NCBI GenBank assembly: GCA_029977845.1
Contig: JAPOKC010000005.1
Coordinates: 34,032 to 98,031 of the forward strand
Direction: 5' to 3'
DNA length: 64,000 nt
DNA from: Mycobacteriaceae bacterium
GTDB taxonomy: Bacteria > Actinomycetota > Actinomycetes > Mycobacteriales > Mycobacteriaceae
This document shows, in pieces, positions 41,206 through 51,728 of the stretch (within the stretch, counting starts at the first letter, position 1; each line of letters begins with the position of its first letter). Position numbers and translations under genes: made by a program. The notes below the pieces were generated by a model, which did not search any database, was not told the DNA's origin, and was given only the letters and a program-made list of their open reading frames with translations.

Positions 41206-42224
41206 CGGCCACCACCCCCGGGAGCCTTGGATGGAGTGGGTGCCGGCTTGGGTGCGGGCTTGGGGGCAGGAGCCGCAGGCGCCGGATTGGCCGGACCGGT
41301 GGGTTTGGGCGGAGCCAGCACCGTCAGGTCCGAGACCCGCCACGTTCCGCCGGTCTTCTCAAAGGAGACCCGCACCGAAGCGGTGATCAGACGTTGCTTG
41401 GGCACGATCCCGCGCTGGCCCTGCAGCAGCATCAGCACGGTCGCGCGGTCCGCAGTGGCTGAGAGCACCGCGGTGTTGGTCGCCCAGTAGTCGTTGTCGA
41501 CAAGTCCGATCTTGCGCACCGACTCCTGCTGCTTGGTCAGCTCCGGCCGGTAGCCGTCGGTCACCAGACCCTGCGCCTTCGCGAAATCGTCATTGGCAGT
41601 CTTGGCGGTGTAGCTGAGCATGTCCGAGACGATCCGTGGACCCTCGATGCGGATCTGGGCACGCGACTGCGCGGCTGAGCGTTCCGGACGGTAGATCAGC
41701 CCGTAACCCAGGCCGGCGACCACCACCGACAGTGCCGCTGCCGCGGCGAGTGCGCGCTCTGCGACCCGGCTGCGGTCGGGCACATCGGCCTGGATCTGGC
41801 GTACCTCGGTCCCGGTGATGAGATCGGCGAAGGTGCGCCCGCGGGAATCGATCAGCGGCCACAGCCAGCCGAGGAACAGCGGTGCGGTGTCGATCAGATG
41901 CGCGAGGTCGCGCAACAGTAGCCGCCAGGGACCTACCCCAGCCCCGCCGGTGCCGTCTTCACCGACTGAGGCGGGCACCACTGCGATACCGAAAAGTGAA
42001 CGGCCCAAACTCCATCCGGTCGCCGACGGAAGCAGTAAGCGGTTCGCCAGGACCGCCAGCAGCACCGTACCGGCAAGGATCATGCACACCCACCACAGCC
42101 AGCCCCGGGGCGGCGCTGACCAACCCACCATCAGGATCGTCGCCAGCAGACTCAGGCCGAAGACCACGTCGATGCAGAACGCGCCGGCGCGCGCCCACCA
42201 GCCCGCCGGAGGTCCGTCGGTCAC
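41202..42224 (-). CDS. RDD-domain Mce-associated membrane protein
   Basis: RDD-like N-terminus (GWWARAGAFCIDVVFGLSLL) followed by Mas domain; Pro/Ala-rich C-terminus. Confidence 0.85.
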   Translation of the reverse strand: MTDGPPAGWWARAGAFCIDVVFGLSLLATILMVGWSAPPRGWLWWVCMILAGTVLLAVLANRLLLPSATGWSLGRSLFGIAVVPASVGEDGTGGAGVGPWRLLLRDLAHLIDTAPLFLGWLWPLIDSRGRTFADLITGTEVRQIQADVPDRSRVAERALAAAAALSVVVAGLGYGLIYRPERSAAQSRAQIRIEGPRIVSDMLSYTAKTANDDFAKAQGLVTDGYRPELTKQQESVRKIGLVDNDYWATNTAVLSATADRATVLMLLQGQRGIVPKQRLITASVRVSFEKTGGTWRVSDLTVLAPPKPTGPANPAPAAPAPKPAPKPAPTPSKAPGGGGR

Positions 42225-42817
42225 TTGCCCACCGGTTCGATGCTGTCGATCTTGTAGCTGTCGCCGACCTTGGCCATCCGCACCCGCAACCGGTAACTCA
42301 GTTCCTGGTCCTGCTGTTCGATGTTCGACATCGAGACACGGGTTGCCACCAGTACATCGATCGAACCGTCGGGGTTGTGCTTCTCGGCGGCCGCACGCAT
42401 GTCGGTGATCTTCACCCGTGCCTTGACGGTCTCGTAGGCGTCAGTGAGCAGACCGCTGTAGAGGTTCGCCTGCGGCGCGTAGTTCTCCGTCGCGCAGTCG
42501 ATGATCTTGCGGCGGCTCTCGGCCATCGTCTTGACATCCGGGGCCTGGGTCGCCGCGATGCAGTCCTTCGCGGCGGCCACCGCGACGGCCTCGCCGTTGA
42601 TGGCAGCCGCCGTCTTGCGGTGGCCCAGCAGTGCCAGCACACCGGCGACCGTGAAAACCAGCGCGGCGATCGCGACTGCGGCGCACACCCCGATCAGCCA
42701 GCGGCTGGTGGCCAGCCTTGAGGTCGGCGCGCTGAGACCGGCATCGGGTGCGCCCGTCTCATCAGCCTCGGGTGGCGGGGTGGGGGTCAGCTGACCGGAG
42801 CCAGCATCTCCTTCCAT
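42221..42817 (-). CDS. Mce-associated membrane protein
   Basis: Single TM; YAPQANLYSGLLTDAYETVKARVKITDMRAAAEKHNPDGSIDVLVATRVSMSN. Confidence 0.85.
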   Translation of the reverse strand: MEGDAGSGQLTPTPPPEADETGAPDAGLSAPTSRLATSRWLIGVCAAVAIAALVFTVAGVLALLGHRKTAAAINGEAVAVAAAKDCIAATQAPDVKTMAESRRKIIDCATENYAPQANLYSGLLTDAYETVKARVKITDMRAAAEKHNPDGSIDVLVATRVSMSNIEQQDQELSYRLRVRMAKVGDSYKIDSIEPVGK

Positions 42818-44370
42818 CCGTCATCTCCTGTAGTCGTCGAGTTGCTGACGGTGTACTTCGTACCATCCGGTCCGGTGACCTCGCCGCTGGAGGCGTTGTA
42901 GGTTGCCGAAGCCTGGGTAGCCGACGGGGTGTAGTCACACTGGCCGGGCTGCGGCCATCCCAACTCCCACGGTCCTGCGCACTGCACCGAACCCTGGCCC
43001 GGTGGCGTCAGCGGATCGCTGGTCACCGGGTTCTTGCCACTCTCCGGCGTCGGCAGCAAGTCGGCCGGCAGCGGGTTCATCCCGTTGTTGATCGACGGGG
43101 CCGGAATCATCAGGCCCGGTTTGACCGGCTGGTCGCAGCGGGCACCGGGGGCCGGGCAGGTGACGATCTGGTTCGGGTCGCCATACCACGGGTTGGTGCC
43201 CAGCGGGGTGTAGGGCTCGTTCGAACGGCACTCCAGCGGGGTGGCCGCACGCTTACCCGGGACGTCGACGCACGGGAAGTTACGCGGCCCACGCACGGCC
43301 ATCGCCGGTGCGTCCTGCGGGATCTTGCAGTACAGACCGTCCACCACCGGCTTAACGCTGACATCAGCCGGGGCCCGCCATTCGCTCGCCGGAAGGAAGC
43401 CGGTGAGACAGGGGGCGGGCTGGTTGATGGAGAGACCGAGGTCCAGTGCCGCCTCGTGCGGATACGGAGCCGCGACCGACTGGCCGGCCGCCGGAGCCTG
43501 CGGGAGCAGCACGAGCGCCTGCTCGACCCCCTTGTTGTAACGCTTGAGCATCTCGACGATGATCTCGACATTGGCCAGCGTCTGCGGCAACCCGTCCTTG
43601 ACGTTGACGAACAACGTGTTGAGTTGCTCCGCCGTCGGCGCGCCCTCACGCAGCAGGCTGCGCAGCGCCGCATCCTCCTGCTTGGTCTGTCCGGTGATGG
43701 AATTCAGGTTGCGCGTCCAGCTGTAGATGGCATCCGCGGAGACCACCTGGCTGTCCAGGATCGGCGGCGAGTTGTCGATGATGCTGTTGACATCGGTGAT
43801 GTTGGTGTTCAGTTCAGTGGCGAACGACTGAGTTCCGTCGACCAGACGCTGCAATATCGGTCCCAGCCCACCGACCGCGAGCGCCGTCTCGTCCAGGATC
43901 GTCGGGATCTTCTCCACGGGCAGCGCCGCCAGCGACTTGTAGGCGTTGTCGAGAGCAGGTCCGACCGGCTGCGGGATGGTGCTCTTGGTGATGGTCTGAC
44001 CCGGCTGGAAGTACTGCCCCGGATTGCCCTCCGACACCAGGTCCAGATACTGCTCGCCGACCGCGGTCAATGAATGCACGTTGGCGCTGGCATCGACCGG
44101 GATCTTGTACTTGTCGCTGATACTCAGCGTGGCGTGGGCGCCCCTCTCGGTCGGCTCGACGTCGGTGACCCGGCCGATGGTCACGCCCCGGTAGGTCACG
44201 TTCGCCGTCTTGTACAGACCGCCAGAAGCCGGCAGATCGGCGCCGATCGTGTACTGACCGATACCGGCCAGACTCGGCAGACGCAGGTAGTACAGCCCGA
44301 GTGCCAGTAGCGCGATCACAGTCAGGGTGATGAAGACGATCAGCTGGGTCTTGATGAAACGAGTCAGCAT
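42787..44370 (-). CDS. mce1F: MCE family protein Mce1F
   Basis: MLTRFIKTQLIVFITLTVIALLALGLYYLRLPSLAGIGQYTIGADLPASGGLYKTANVTYRGVTIGRV; last mce gene in operon. Confidence 0.92.
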   Translation of the reverse strand: MLTRFIKTQLIVFITLTVIALLALGLYYLRLPSLAGIGQYTIGADLPASGGLYKTANVTYRGVTIGRVTDVEPTERGAHATLSISDKYKIPVDASANVHSLTAVGEQYLDLVSEGNPGQYFQPGQTITKSTIPQPVGPALDNAYKSLAALPVEKIPTILDETALAVGGLGPILQRLVDGTQSFATELNTNITDVNSIIDNSPPILDSQVVSADAIYSWTRNLNSITGQTKQEDAALRSLLREGAPTAEQLNTLFVNVKDGLPQTLANVEIIVEMLKRYNKGVEQALVLLPQAPAAGQSVAAPYPHEAALDLGLSINQPAPCLTGFLPASEWRAPADVSVKPVVDGLYCKIPQDAPAMAVRGPRNFPCVDVPGKRAATPLECRSNEPYTPLGTNPWYGDPNQIVTCPAPGARCDQPVKPGLMIPAPSINNGMNPLPADLLPTPESGKNPVTSDPLTPPGQGSVQCAGPWELGWPQPGQCDYTPSATQASATYNASSGEVTGPDGTKYTVSNSTTTGDDGWKEMLAPVS

Positions 44371-44386
44371 CGGTTCACTCCCCCCT

Positions 44387-45532
44387 CTACTCGCCGCGCT
44401 CGACGAACGGGCCGCCGTCACTCATGTTCGGGTGCGGTGTGTACCTGACGTCCGGAACCATCGTCTGCGGATCGCGGCCCCACGACTGCTCAAGAGCGCG
44501 GAGCATGCCGGAGAAGCCGGTTCCGGTCAGCAGAGCGTTGTCCAGCGAGCTGAGCGTCAGATCAAGGTTCAGCGACAGGTTGATGAAGTCGCCGCGCATA
44601 ACCTTCGGGATGTTGTCCAGCGGGTACGGGTTGGTGATGATGAGCCGCATCGCGTCCAGGAAGTAGGGCGCGCCACGGCCGGCCTGCTTGAGCGGGCGCT
44701 GCAGCAGATTCAGGTTGGTCGTGATGTCGGCCCGAGCGGCACCGAGGGTCTCCCCGGTCACCTTGCTGAAACGTCCGACCGCGACGATCGCATCGGCGAC
44801 CCGATCCTTCGCTCCGGCAAGGTATTCCATCAGCGGCGGCAGATCGACGAACAGCCGGTCGATGGTGGTGTTACGGCTTGCCCAGTAGGTGAACAGCTTA
44901 CTGGTCGACTCGATCGCCTGGGCGATGTCGTCGCGCTGCTTGTTCAGTTCCGCGGTGAACGTGTCCAGCCTGTTCAGGAACTCGCGGATCTGCTCGGCGT
45001 TTCCGGTCAGCAGATTGTTGACCTCGGTCTGGATGATCTCCAGATTCGGGATACCGCCACCGCGCAGCACCGTGGCCAGACTTGCCAGCGTGCGCTCAAC
45101 CGTCGGGAACGACGACGAACGGCTGACCGGGATCGTCGCACCGTTGCGAAGGGGCTCCGGGGACGGATTCGCCGGCGGTGCCAGTTCGACGTGCTGAGTG
45201 CCGAGGATCGAGCTCTGGCCGATCTTGGCGGTCGCGTTGGCGGGCAGTTTTATACCGGGCTCGATGTTCAGGGTCAGGGTGGGTACCCAGTCCTTGAGTT
45301 CGATCTTCTTGACCGTCCCGACGAAGACGTCGGCGACCCGGACCCGGCTGTTGGTGTTGAGCGCCAGCGTGTCCGGGATCTGGACGTAGATCGTCTGGCT
45401 CCCCTTCTCACTTCCCGGGCCGACGGGCAACGGGACGTTGGCGATGCCCTTCCAGCCGCAGGAGGTCATCACCATGGCGGTCACGCCCAGCGCCAGGCCC
45501 CGCTTGCCGAGGGATTTCATCGACACGGTCAC
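44387..45532 (-). CDS. mce1E: MCE family lipoprotein Mce1E (LprK-like)
   Basis: Lipobox VMTSCGW; MCE domain; GTGA overlap with mce1D (start could be ATG at 45520). Confidence 0.92.
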   Translation of the reverse strand: MTVSMKSLGKRGLALGVTAMVMTSCGWKGIANVPLPVGPGSEKGSQTIYVQIPDTLALNTNSRVRVADVFVGTVKKIELKDWVPTLTLNIEPGIKLPANATAKIGQSSILGTQHVELAPPANPSPEPLRNGATIPVSRSSSFPTVERTLASLATVLRGGGIPNLEIIQTEVNNLLTGNAEQIREFLNRLDTFTAELNKQRDDIAQAIESTSKLFTYWASRNTTIDRLFVDLPPLMEYLAGAKDRVADAIVAVGRFSKVTGETLGAARADITTNLNLLQRPLKQAGRGAPYFLDAMRLIITNPYPLDNIPKVMRGDFINLSLNLDLTLSSLDNALLTGTGFSGMLRALEQSWGRDPQTMVPDVRYTPHPNMSDGGPFVERGE

Positions 45533-47157
45533 TGTCCGGCTCCCGTCTCGGCAGGCAATGCGGGTCCCGGCGGCATCGGCGCCGCGGCGGGGGCCGCCGC
45601 GGGTGCCGGTCCGCCGATCAACTGTGACGGCGGCAACGGTCCGGGGATCACGTCCGGCCCGGGAGCCGGCGGCGGCGGCGCACCCGGGTACCACGGCGGT
45701 GGCAGCGGGTTGTTCTGGTTGCCGAACCCGTCATAGGAGTTCGGCGGCGCGCCACCGCGCGGTCCACCCGCCGGGTAGGAGACCGGGTCCGGCCCACCCA
45801 TCAGGGCAGCCAGCGAGTCCGGGGTCAGCATCGCCTCGGTGAACGGGTTGACCTGAACGCCCTGCATACCGGGGGCCACGATCCAGCCCGGCTCATGGTT
45901 GCCGTGCGAGAAGAGGGTGTCGCGCGACCAGATACCGGGAACTGTTGTGTCCTTGTAACCCGGCGGCGGACGCAGCCGCTCCTCGGAGTAGGCCACATAC
46001 TTCGGCAGCGTCTCCGCACCGGAGAACTGGTTCACACCGAAGAACGGGTAGTTGAATTTGGTTGCGTCCAGGATCGGCGCCAGGTACTGCGCGCACAACT
46101 CGGCTGAATCCTGATAACCCAACCGGCTGCCGGCCTGGATCGCCGAGCAGATGAACTGCATCGGGTTGGCCCAGCTGGCCACCGCCGGGACGGCGACGAT
46201 GGCGCCGTGGGTCGGGTGGTAGATGTTGTTGACGTTCGCGGCCATGTTCGGATACACGTGCAGCGCCGTCTCGATGCCGTTGCGGGCGTCGGGCTGCATC
46301 AGCGTGTTGGTGACCTCGGCCAGGTTGTTGATGTCGGTGGACAGCAATGAGCCGTTGTCATCGACGAACTTGCGCGCGGTCTTCATCAGGGTGTCGATGT
46401 CCCGAACCGCCTGGGCAATCTCCTGATCCGAATTGTTCAGCGACGAGGTGAACTGCGCAAGGTTGTTGTTCAGCGCGACGAACTGCTTGTCGTTCTGATG
46501 CAGCGCGTTGACGAACAACGCCAGGCTCTTGGTCACCCCGAAGAAATCGCCACGGCCGTCGTTGAGCGCACCGATCGCGTCCGACAGCGCACGGAACGTG
46601 GTGTTGATCTGCTTGCCCTTGCCATTGAGGTTATTGGCCAGGGAGTCGATCAGATCGCCCAGCGGGCCCTTGGGCTGGCTGGGAGTCGGACCGAGTTCGG
46701 TGACCAGCTTGTCGAGCTGGTTGCGGATGTCATCCCACTCCACCGGAACCTGGGTGCGCTCCAGCGGGATCACCGCGTTGTCGGCCAGCGCCGGTCCACC
46801 GCTGTAGGGCGGGGAGAGCTGCAGCACACGTGAGGCGACGACAGTCGGGTTGAGGATCGAGGCGGTCGCGTTGGCGGGAACCTTGTACTTGCTGTCGTAG
46901 TGCAGGGTGACCTTCATCTTGTCGCCCGCCGGCTCGACACTGTCGATCTTGCCGACCTTGACGCCCATGATCTGCACCCGGTCACCTGGATAGACGGCCA
47001 GGGCGTCGGCAAAGTACGCCACCACGGTCGTGGTCGTCGCCTTCACATACAGCTTGTAGCCGACGATCACGGCAACCACGGCCAGGACCACCGCAAGTGC
47101 GCCCACGGCCGCTGATGTCCGGGAGAGTTTGGACAGGCCGAAATTACGGATGGACAT
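45529..47157 (-). CDS. mce1D: MCE family protein Mce1D
   Basis: MCE domain (VVAYFADALAVYPGDRVQIMGVKVGKIDSV); Pro-rich C-terminus; operon position. Confidence 0.93.
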   Translation of the reverse strand: MSIRNFGLSKLSRTSAAVGALAVVLAVVAVIVGYKLYVKATTTTVVAYFADALAVYPGDRVQIMGVKVGKIDSVEPAGDKMKVTLHYDSKYKVPANATASILNPTVVASRVLQLSPPYSGGPALADNAVIPLERTQVPVEWDDIRNQLDKLVTELGPTPSQPKGPLGDLIDSLANNLNGKGKQINTTFRALSDAIGALNDGRGDFFGVTKSLALFVNALHQNDKQFVALNNNLAQFTSSLNNSDQEIAQAVRDIDTLMKTARKFVDDNGSLLSTDINNLAEVTNTLMQPDARNGIETALHVYPNMAANVNNIYHPTHGAIVAVPAVASWANPMQFICSAIQAGSRLGYQDSAELCAQYLAPILDATKFNYPFFGVNQFSGAETLPKYVAYSEERLRPPPGYKDTTVPGIWSRDTLFSHGNHEPGWIVAPGMQGVQVNPFTEAMLTPDSLAALMGGPDPVSYPAGGPRGGAPPNSYDGFGNQNNPLPPPWYPGAPPPPAPGPDVIPGPLPPSQLIGGPAPAAAPAAAPMPPGPALPAETGAGQ

Positions 47158-47160
47158 CGG

Positions 47161-48603
47161 TTAAGCCCCTCCCTGATCGGTGGGAGCGATGGACGGCACC
47201 GGGACCGTCCGGGCGCCCGGCGGGCCTGGCGCCAACGCAGGCCCGGGCGCACCCGGAACCAGCGGTCCGGCGTCACCCGGTATCGCCGCCGCGGGCACCC
47301 CGTGGTTGGGCACCAGGGCGTCGGGATTCATCGGCAGGTTCTGCACGCCCTGCATCGGCCCGAACTGACCCAGGCCGTACGGACCCTGGTCGAGATTCGC
47401 GCAGGGCAGCGGGTTGGCCGGCGACTGGTCGCTGGCTGCCGGCAGTGTGTAGGAGCACGGGTGGCCGGGCGGAACGGCGGGGCCGGGGAACTCCGGTGTG
47501 CCCTCGAGCACATTGGGAGCCGCCGGCGGAGCGCCGTTGGCCTGGGTCGCCCCATTGGGATCGGGCAACCGGAAGGCCGGCACGCCCGAATTCCGCCAGA
47601 ACTCCTGCGGATCGATGCCGCGCTCCTTGAATGCGGCGTCGACGAACGGCTGCATCAGCTGATACGGGATCAGGTTGGCCACCAGGGTCTTGAAGTACGG
47701 GCCGGAGCTGATCGACTCGGCCAGCGCGCCCATGAACTTCGAGGCGGTGGTGATCGAGTACGCCAAGTCGTCCTTGTGCTTGACGAGCATCGCGCTGATG
47801 GTCTCCAACTGGCTCAGCACGTTGTTGAGGTTCGGGTTGTCGTCGATGAACCCGGCGAACTGCTGGGAGACCGCTGAGACGTTCTGCAGCAGCATGTCCA
47901 CTTCGCGGCTGCGCTGGTTGACGGCGGCCAGCAGATAGTTGGCATTGACCAGCAGCCGGTTGATCTGCTGGCTGCGGTTACCCAAGACGCCGGCGACCTT
48001 ATTGGCTTGTGCCAGGAGGTCTTTGAATTCATTGTCGCGCTTGCCGATGGTGTCGGAGAAGCGGGCCACCCCGTTCAGTGCCGCCTTCAACTCCGGTTCG
48101 CTGGAATCCAGCGTGGAACTCAGGACGTTGAGCGAGCGCTTGACGCTGTCGAGATCCCAGCCGGCGGTCGTGGTGGTCAGATCGGAGAACGCGTCATAGA
48201 GCTGGTAGGGGGTGGTGCTCTGATCCAGCGGGAGCACCGAGTTGACCGCCAGCGGCTTGGTGCCGCGCGGTTCGATCTCCATGACCCGCTTGCCGAGGAT
48301 GGTGTCGGTGCGGATGGACAGCCGGCTGTCGGCGCCGATCCGGTGATCACCGAGGACGAAGCCGACCTTGACCCGGTCGCCTTCGATCTTCAGCGACTTG
48401 ATCTGTCCGACGGTCATACCGCTGATCCGCACCTTGTCACCGGGTGCGGCACCGGCCGCGTCGGCGAAGTGCGCGTAATACATCGGCTTGGCGAACAACA
48501 TCGGGATGCTGGCGAAGCTCTGTCCCACGCCGACCACCATCACCAGGATGAGCAAACCGAGTAGGCCGACCTTGATCCGGTCGGAGCCTTGGAGGGTCAT
48601 CAT
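47161..48603 (-). CDS. mce1C: MCE family protein Mce1C
   Basis: MYYAHFADAAGAAPGDKVRISGMTVGQIKSL; operon position. Confidence 0.92.
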   Translation of the reverse strand: MMTLQGSDRIKVGLLGLLILVMVVGVGQSFASIPMLFAKPMYYAHFADAAGAAPGDKVRISGMTVGQIKSLKIEGDRVKVGFVLGDHRIGADSRLSIRTDTILGKRVMEIEPRGTKPLAVNSVLPLDQSTTPYQLYDAFSDLTTTTAGWDLDSVKRSLNVLSSTLDSSEPELKAALNGVARFSDTIGKRDNEFKDLLAQANKVAGVLGNRSQQINRLLVNANYLLAAVNQRSREVDMLLQNVSAVSQQFAGFIDDNPNLNNVLSQLETISAMLVKHKDDLAYSITTASKFMGALAESISSGPYFKTLVANLIPYQLMQPFVDAAFKERGIDPQEFWRNSGVPAFRLPDPNGATQANGAPPAAPNVLEGTPEFPGPAVPPGHPCSYTLPAASDQSPANPLPCANLDQGPYGLGQFGPMQGVQNLPMNPDALVPNHGVPAAAIPGDAGPLVPGAPGPALAPGPPGARTVPVPSIAPTDQGGA

Positions 48604-49640
48604 TGCGGCGTGCACCTCCCCGTCGGCTGCTTGGTGATCCGCACTTCACGCACCGGACCGCCGGGCTGCAGGCCGTTGAGCGTCAAGGTGAGATCGCACA
48701 GGTAGAAGTTGAAGAAGTCACCGTAGATACCGCCCACGCGCCCGATCAGGTTGATCGCCGGCGGGTACTCGGTGAGCAGCTTGTCCAGCTTGTCCGGGTT
48801 GTCGGCGAACGCGGCCTGGATGGTCTCCAGGTGGGTCATCGTCGTCTGCAACTGCGGCCGGTTGTCGCTGAGTAGACCGGCCAGCGTTCCGGTGGCGTCG
48901 CTGATGTCGGCGATCGAGGTGGCCAGCGGATCGGCCCGGTTCTTCAGGCCGGTGATGAGCACCTCGAAATTGTCGACGGTCTCGTCGAAGGCCTGCTGGT
49001 GCTTGTTGACCGTCGCCAGCACGGTGTTGAGGTTGGTGATCACCTCCCCGATCGCCTTGTCGCGATCGGCGAGCGTGTTGGTCAGCTGTGTGGTCTGGCG
49101 CAGGATGTCGTTGATCGTGCCGCCCTGCCCCTGGAAGACGGTGATCAGCGAGGTCGCGATGTTGTTGACCTTCTCCGGGTCGAGCGACTTGAACAGTGGC
49201 TTGAAGCCGCCGATGAGCGCGTCGAGGTCCAGGGCCGGCTGAGTGCGGGCGATCGGGATGAACCCGCCGGCCGGCAGCACCCGGTCGGAGCCCTCACCGG
49301 TGCCGCGCTCGAGGTTGACGAAACGGTCGCCGATCAGGTTCGCGTAGCGGATCTGCGCGGTGCTGGACTGGTACAGCGGCAGCGACCGGTCGACCCTCAT
49401 GTCCACGATCACGCGCTGGCCGTTGTCGGTGAGACGCACATCGGCGACCTTGCCGACCTCCACACCGCCGGCGCGAACGAAGTCGCCGCCCTTGAGCCCG
49501 CTACCGTTGGCGAACTCGGCGGTGTAGTCGTTGTAGCGCTGGAATCGCAGCTGTCCGAACACCACGATGAGCAGCGCGCTGCACAGCAGCAGCACCAACG
49601 AGAAGATGGCGAGCTTGATAGCCGTCGGTCGGATACTCAT
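48600..49640 (-). CDS. mce1B: MCE family protein Mce1B
   Basis: YTAEFANGSGLKGGDFVRAGGVEVGKVADV; operon position. Confidence 0.93.
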   Translation of the reverse strand: MSIRPTAIKLAIFSLVLLLCSALLIVVFGQLRFQRYNDYTAEFANGSGLKGGDFVRAGGVEVGKVADVRLTDNGQRVIVDMRVDRSLPLYQSSTAQIRYANLIGDRFVNLERGTGEGSDRVLPAGGFIPIARTQPALDLDALIGGFKPLFKSLDPEKVNNIATSLITVFQGQGGTINDILRQTTQLTNTLADRDKAIGEVITNLNTVLATVNKHQQAFDETVDNFEVLITGLKNRADPLATSIADISDATGTLAGLLSDNRPQLQTTMTHLETIQAAFADNPDKLDKLLTEYPPAINLIGRVGGIYGDFFNFYLCDLTLTLNGLQPGGPVREVRITKQPTGRCTPQ

Positions 49641-50857
49641 GGGTTGATCGTGTTCTCCCCCACCTGGCGGCCCCAGACATACTCAGTGAGAAGCGGCTGA
49701 CCGAGTTCGAAGTGGTTGTACGGAGCCAGCGAGGCGCCGTCGTCGACGACGAGGTGCGGCGCCGGCCAGAAGTTCTTGGTCACGTCCTGCCAGCAGCCGG
49801 GCGCACCGCCTGGGCCGCCGCGGCCGTTCACCCGGGGCAGGTTGTCCGGATAGACGTACGGGTTCGGTGCGCCGATCGCCTGGGCGTGGTCGGCCAGCGA
49901 GTAGCCGTTGCCGCCGAAGCTGTCCAGTGCGGCGGGCAGCACGTCGGCATACTTCTTGACCATGCAGTACAGCTGAGGTGCGTAGGTGTTGAGCGTTGTG
50001 GAGGTCGGCACCAGATCCGACATCATCCGCACGAAATACGGTGCGCCACGCTCGAATACGTCAGCGCCGGTATTGCCGAACCCGACCGCCGCGAGCAACG
50101 TCGCGTCTAGATCACCGCGCTGATTGTCCAGGGTGCGGGCGGTGGTCAGCGAGCTGTCGATGGCGTCCCAGAAGTCCGGTCCGGCCGCCGTGTAGACATC
50201 GGCCAGGCCGGAGAGTTTTTGCATACCGACCTGCAACCGGCCCAACCGCGGGTTGATGTTGTCCAGCGCCTGGTTGGTGTTGACAAGTGACTGACCGAAC
50301 TTGGTGCCCAGACCGGTGAGCGCCTCGGCGGTGGCCGACAGGGTCAGGTTCAGCTTGACCGGGTCGATCTTCTCGGCGATTCCGGTGACGGTCTCGAACA
50401 GGGTGTTGAACTCAGTGGTGACACTGCGCGCGTCGATCACGTCCGAACTGCTGATCCGCTTGGAGGACGGATTGGCCGGTGAGGACAGCGAGACGTACTT
50501 GTTGCCGAATATCGTGGTGGCCTGGATGTCGCCACGCACGTTGGCCGGGATCAGCTTGATGAACTTCGGATCGACCAGCATCACCAGCTTGGCGGCCTGC
50601 TTACCGTCCTGGGTGGTCGGCAGGACCTGGGTGACCCGGCCGATCTCCACCCCGTTGTAGGTGACCTTCGACTGGGGATCCATCACCAGGCCGGCGCGGC
50701 TGGCCACCATCGTCAGTTCGGTCTTCGGCGTCAGCTTGCCGCGGAACTCCGCCAGGATGAAGGCCACGACGATCGCGGTGACGATCAGGAAGATCACGCC
50801 CGCCAGCTTCAGCGGCGGGTTGCGGGGCGGATTCAGGGGCGCCTGGGGTGCGGTCAT
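49637..50857 (-). CDS. mce1A: MCE family protein Mce1A
   Basis: TELTMVASRAGLVMDPQSKVTYNGVEIGRVTQV; operon position. Confidence 0.94.
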   Translation of the reverse strand: MTAPQAPLNPPRNPPLKLAGVIFLIVTAIVVAFILAEFRGKLTPKTELTMVASRAGLVMDPQSKVTYNGVEIGRVTQVLPTTQDGKQAAKLVMLVDPKFIKLIPANVRGDIQATTIFGNKYVSLSSPANPSSKRISSSDVIDARSVTTEFNTLFETVTGIAEKIDPVKLNLTLSATAEALTGLGTKFGQSLVNTNQALDNINPRLGRLQVGMQKLSGLADVYTAAGPDFWDAIDSSLTTARTLDNQRGDLDATLLAAVGFGNTGADVFERGAPYFVRMMSDLVPTSTTLNTYAPQLYCMVKKYADVLPAALDSFGGNGYSLADHAQAIGAPNPYVYPDNLPRVNGRGGPGGAPGCWQDVTKNFWPAPHLVVDDGASLAPYNHFELGQPLLTEYVWGRQVGENTINP

Positions 50858-50861
50858 GTCG

Positions 50862-51728
50862 TCACACCGTCAGGTTGAAGTTCGGGTCGGTGCCGTACAG
50901 CGCCAACGAGGCTCCCAGGACGACGAACTGGACCACCACCAGCGAGGCCCGCATGGACCGGCCGACCGCCTCGCCCACGCCCACCGGGCCGCCGCTGGCG
51001 TTGTAGCCGAAGTAGCAGTGATTGATCATGACGATGACCGAGATGATGATCACCTCGACGAAGGACCAGAACACGTCATTGGGCCGCAGGAACGTGTGGA
51101 AGTAGTGCTCGTAGGTGCCGCTGGACTGACCGTAGAGCAACGTCGTGGTCAGTTGCGCGGAGGCGAACGCCATGATCAGTGCCATCGCGTACAGCGGGAT
51201 GATCACCACGGCGCTGGCCACCAGGCGGGTGGACACCAGATAGGAGATGGACTTGATGCCCATCACTTCCAGTGCATCGATCTCCTCGGAGATACGCATG
51301 GCGCCGAGTTCGGCGGTGGCGCCGGCGCCGACGGTGGCCGCCAAGGCCTCACCGGTAACCACCGGAGCGGTCAGACGGACGTTGACCATGGCGGCCAGGA
51401 AGCCGGTGAAGGCCTCCACGCCGATGTTGCCCAGTGAGGCGAAACCCTGGATGGCGATCAGCGATCCGGCCGACAGCGTGACGAAGCCGACGATTGCGAC
51501 GGTGCCGCCGACCACGGCCATGGCCCCGGCGCCCATCCCGGTCTCGGCGATCAGCCGGATGATCTCCTTGCGGTAGTACCGCATCGCGTGGGGGATCTCT
51601 CTGAGCGCCTCGATCGCGAACCAGGCGACCTTGCCGGTGCTGCTCAGCGCGCGGTTGGGGATCGAGGCCAGTCTCTCCAGACTTCCCGGAACGGCGGGAA
51701 ACCGTGACGGTGTAGCAGTCGTCGCCAT
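50862..51728 (-). CDS. yrbE1B: MlaE/YrbE family permease YrbE1B
   Basis: ATVGAGATAELGAMRISEEIDALEVMGI permease signature. Confidence 0.94.
   Translation of the reverse strand: MATTATPSRFPAVPGSLERLASIPNRALSSTGKVAWFAIEALREIPHAMRYYRKEIIRLIAETGMGAGAMAVVGGTVAIVGFVTLSAGSLIAIQGFASLGNIGVEAFTGFLAAMVNVRLTAPVVTGEALAATVGAGATAELGAMRISEEIDALEVMGIKSISYLVSTRLVASAVVIIPLYAMALIMAFASAQLTTTLLYGQSSGTYEHYFHTFLRPNDVFWSFVEVIIISVIVMINHCYFGYNASGGPVGVGEAVGRSMRASLVVVQFVVLGASLALYGTDPNFNLTV

Noticed and set aside
42748-45736. Long plus-strand ORFs 42748..44073 and 44327..45736
   Set aside because: Antisense to mce1F and mce1E; R/Q/H-rich translations typical of spurious frames.
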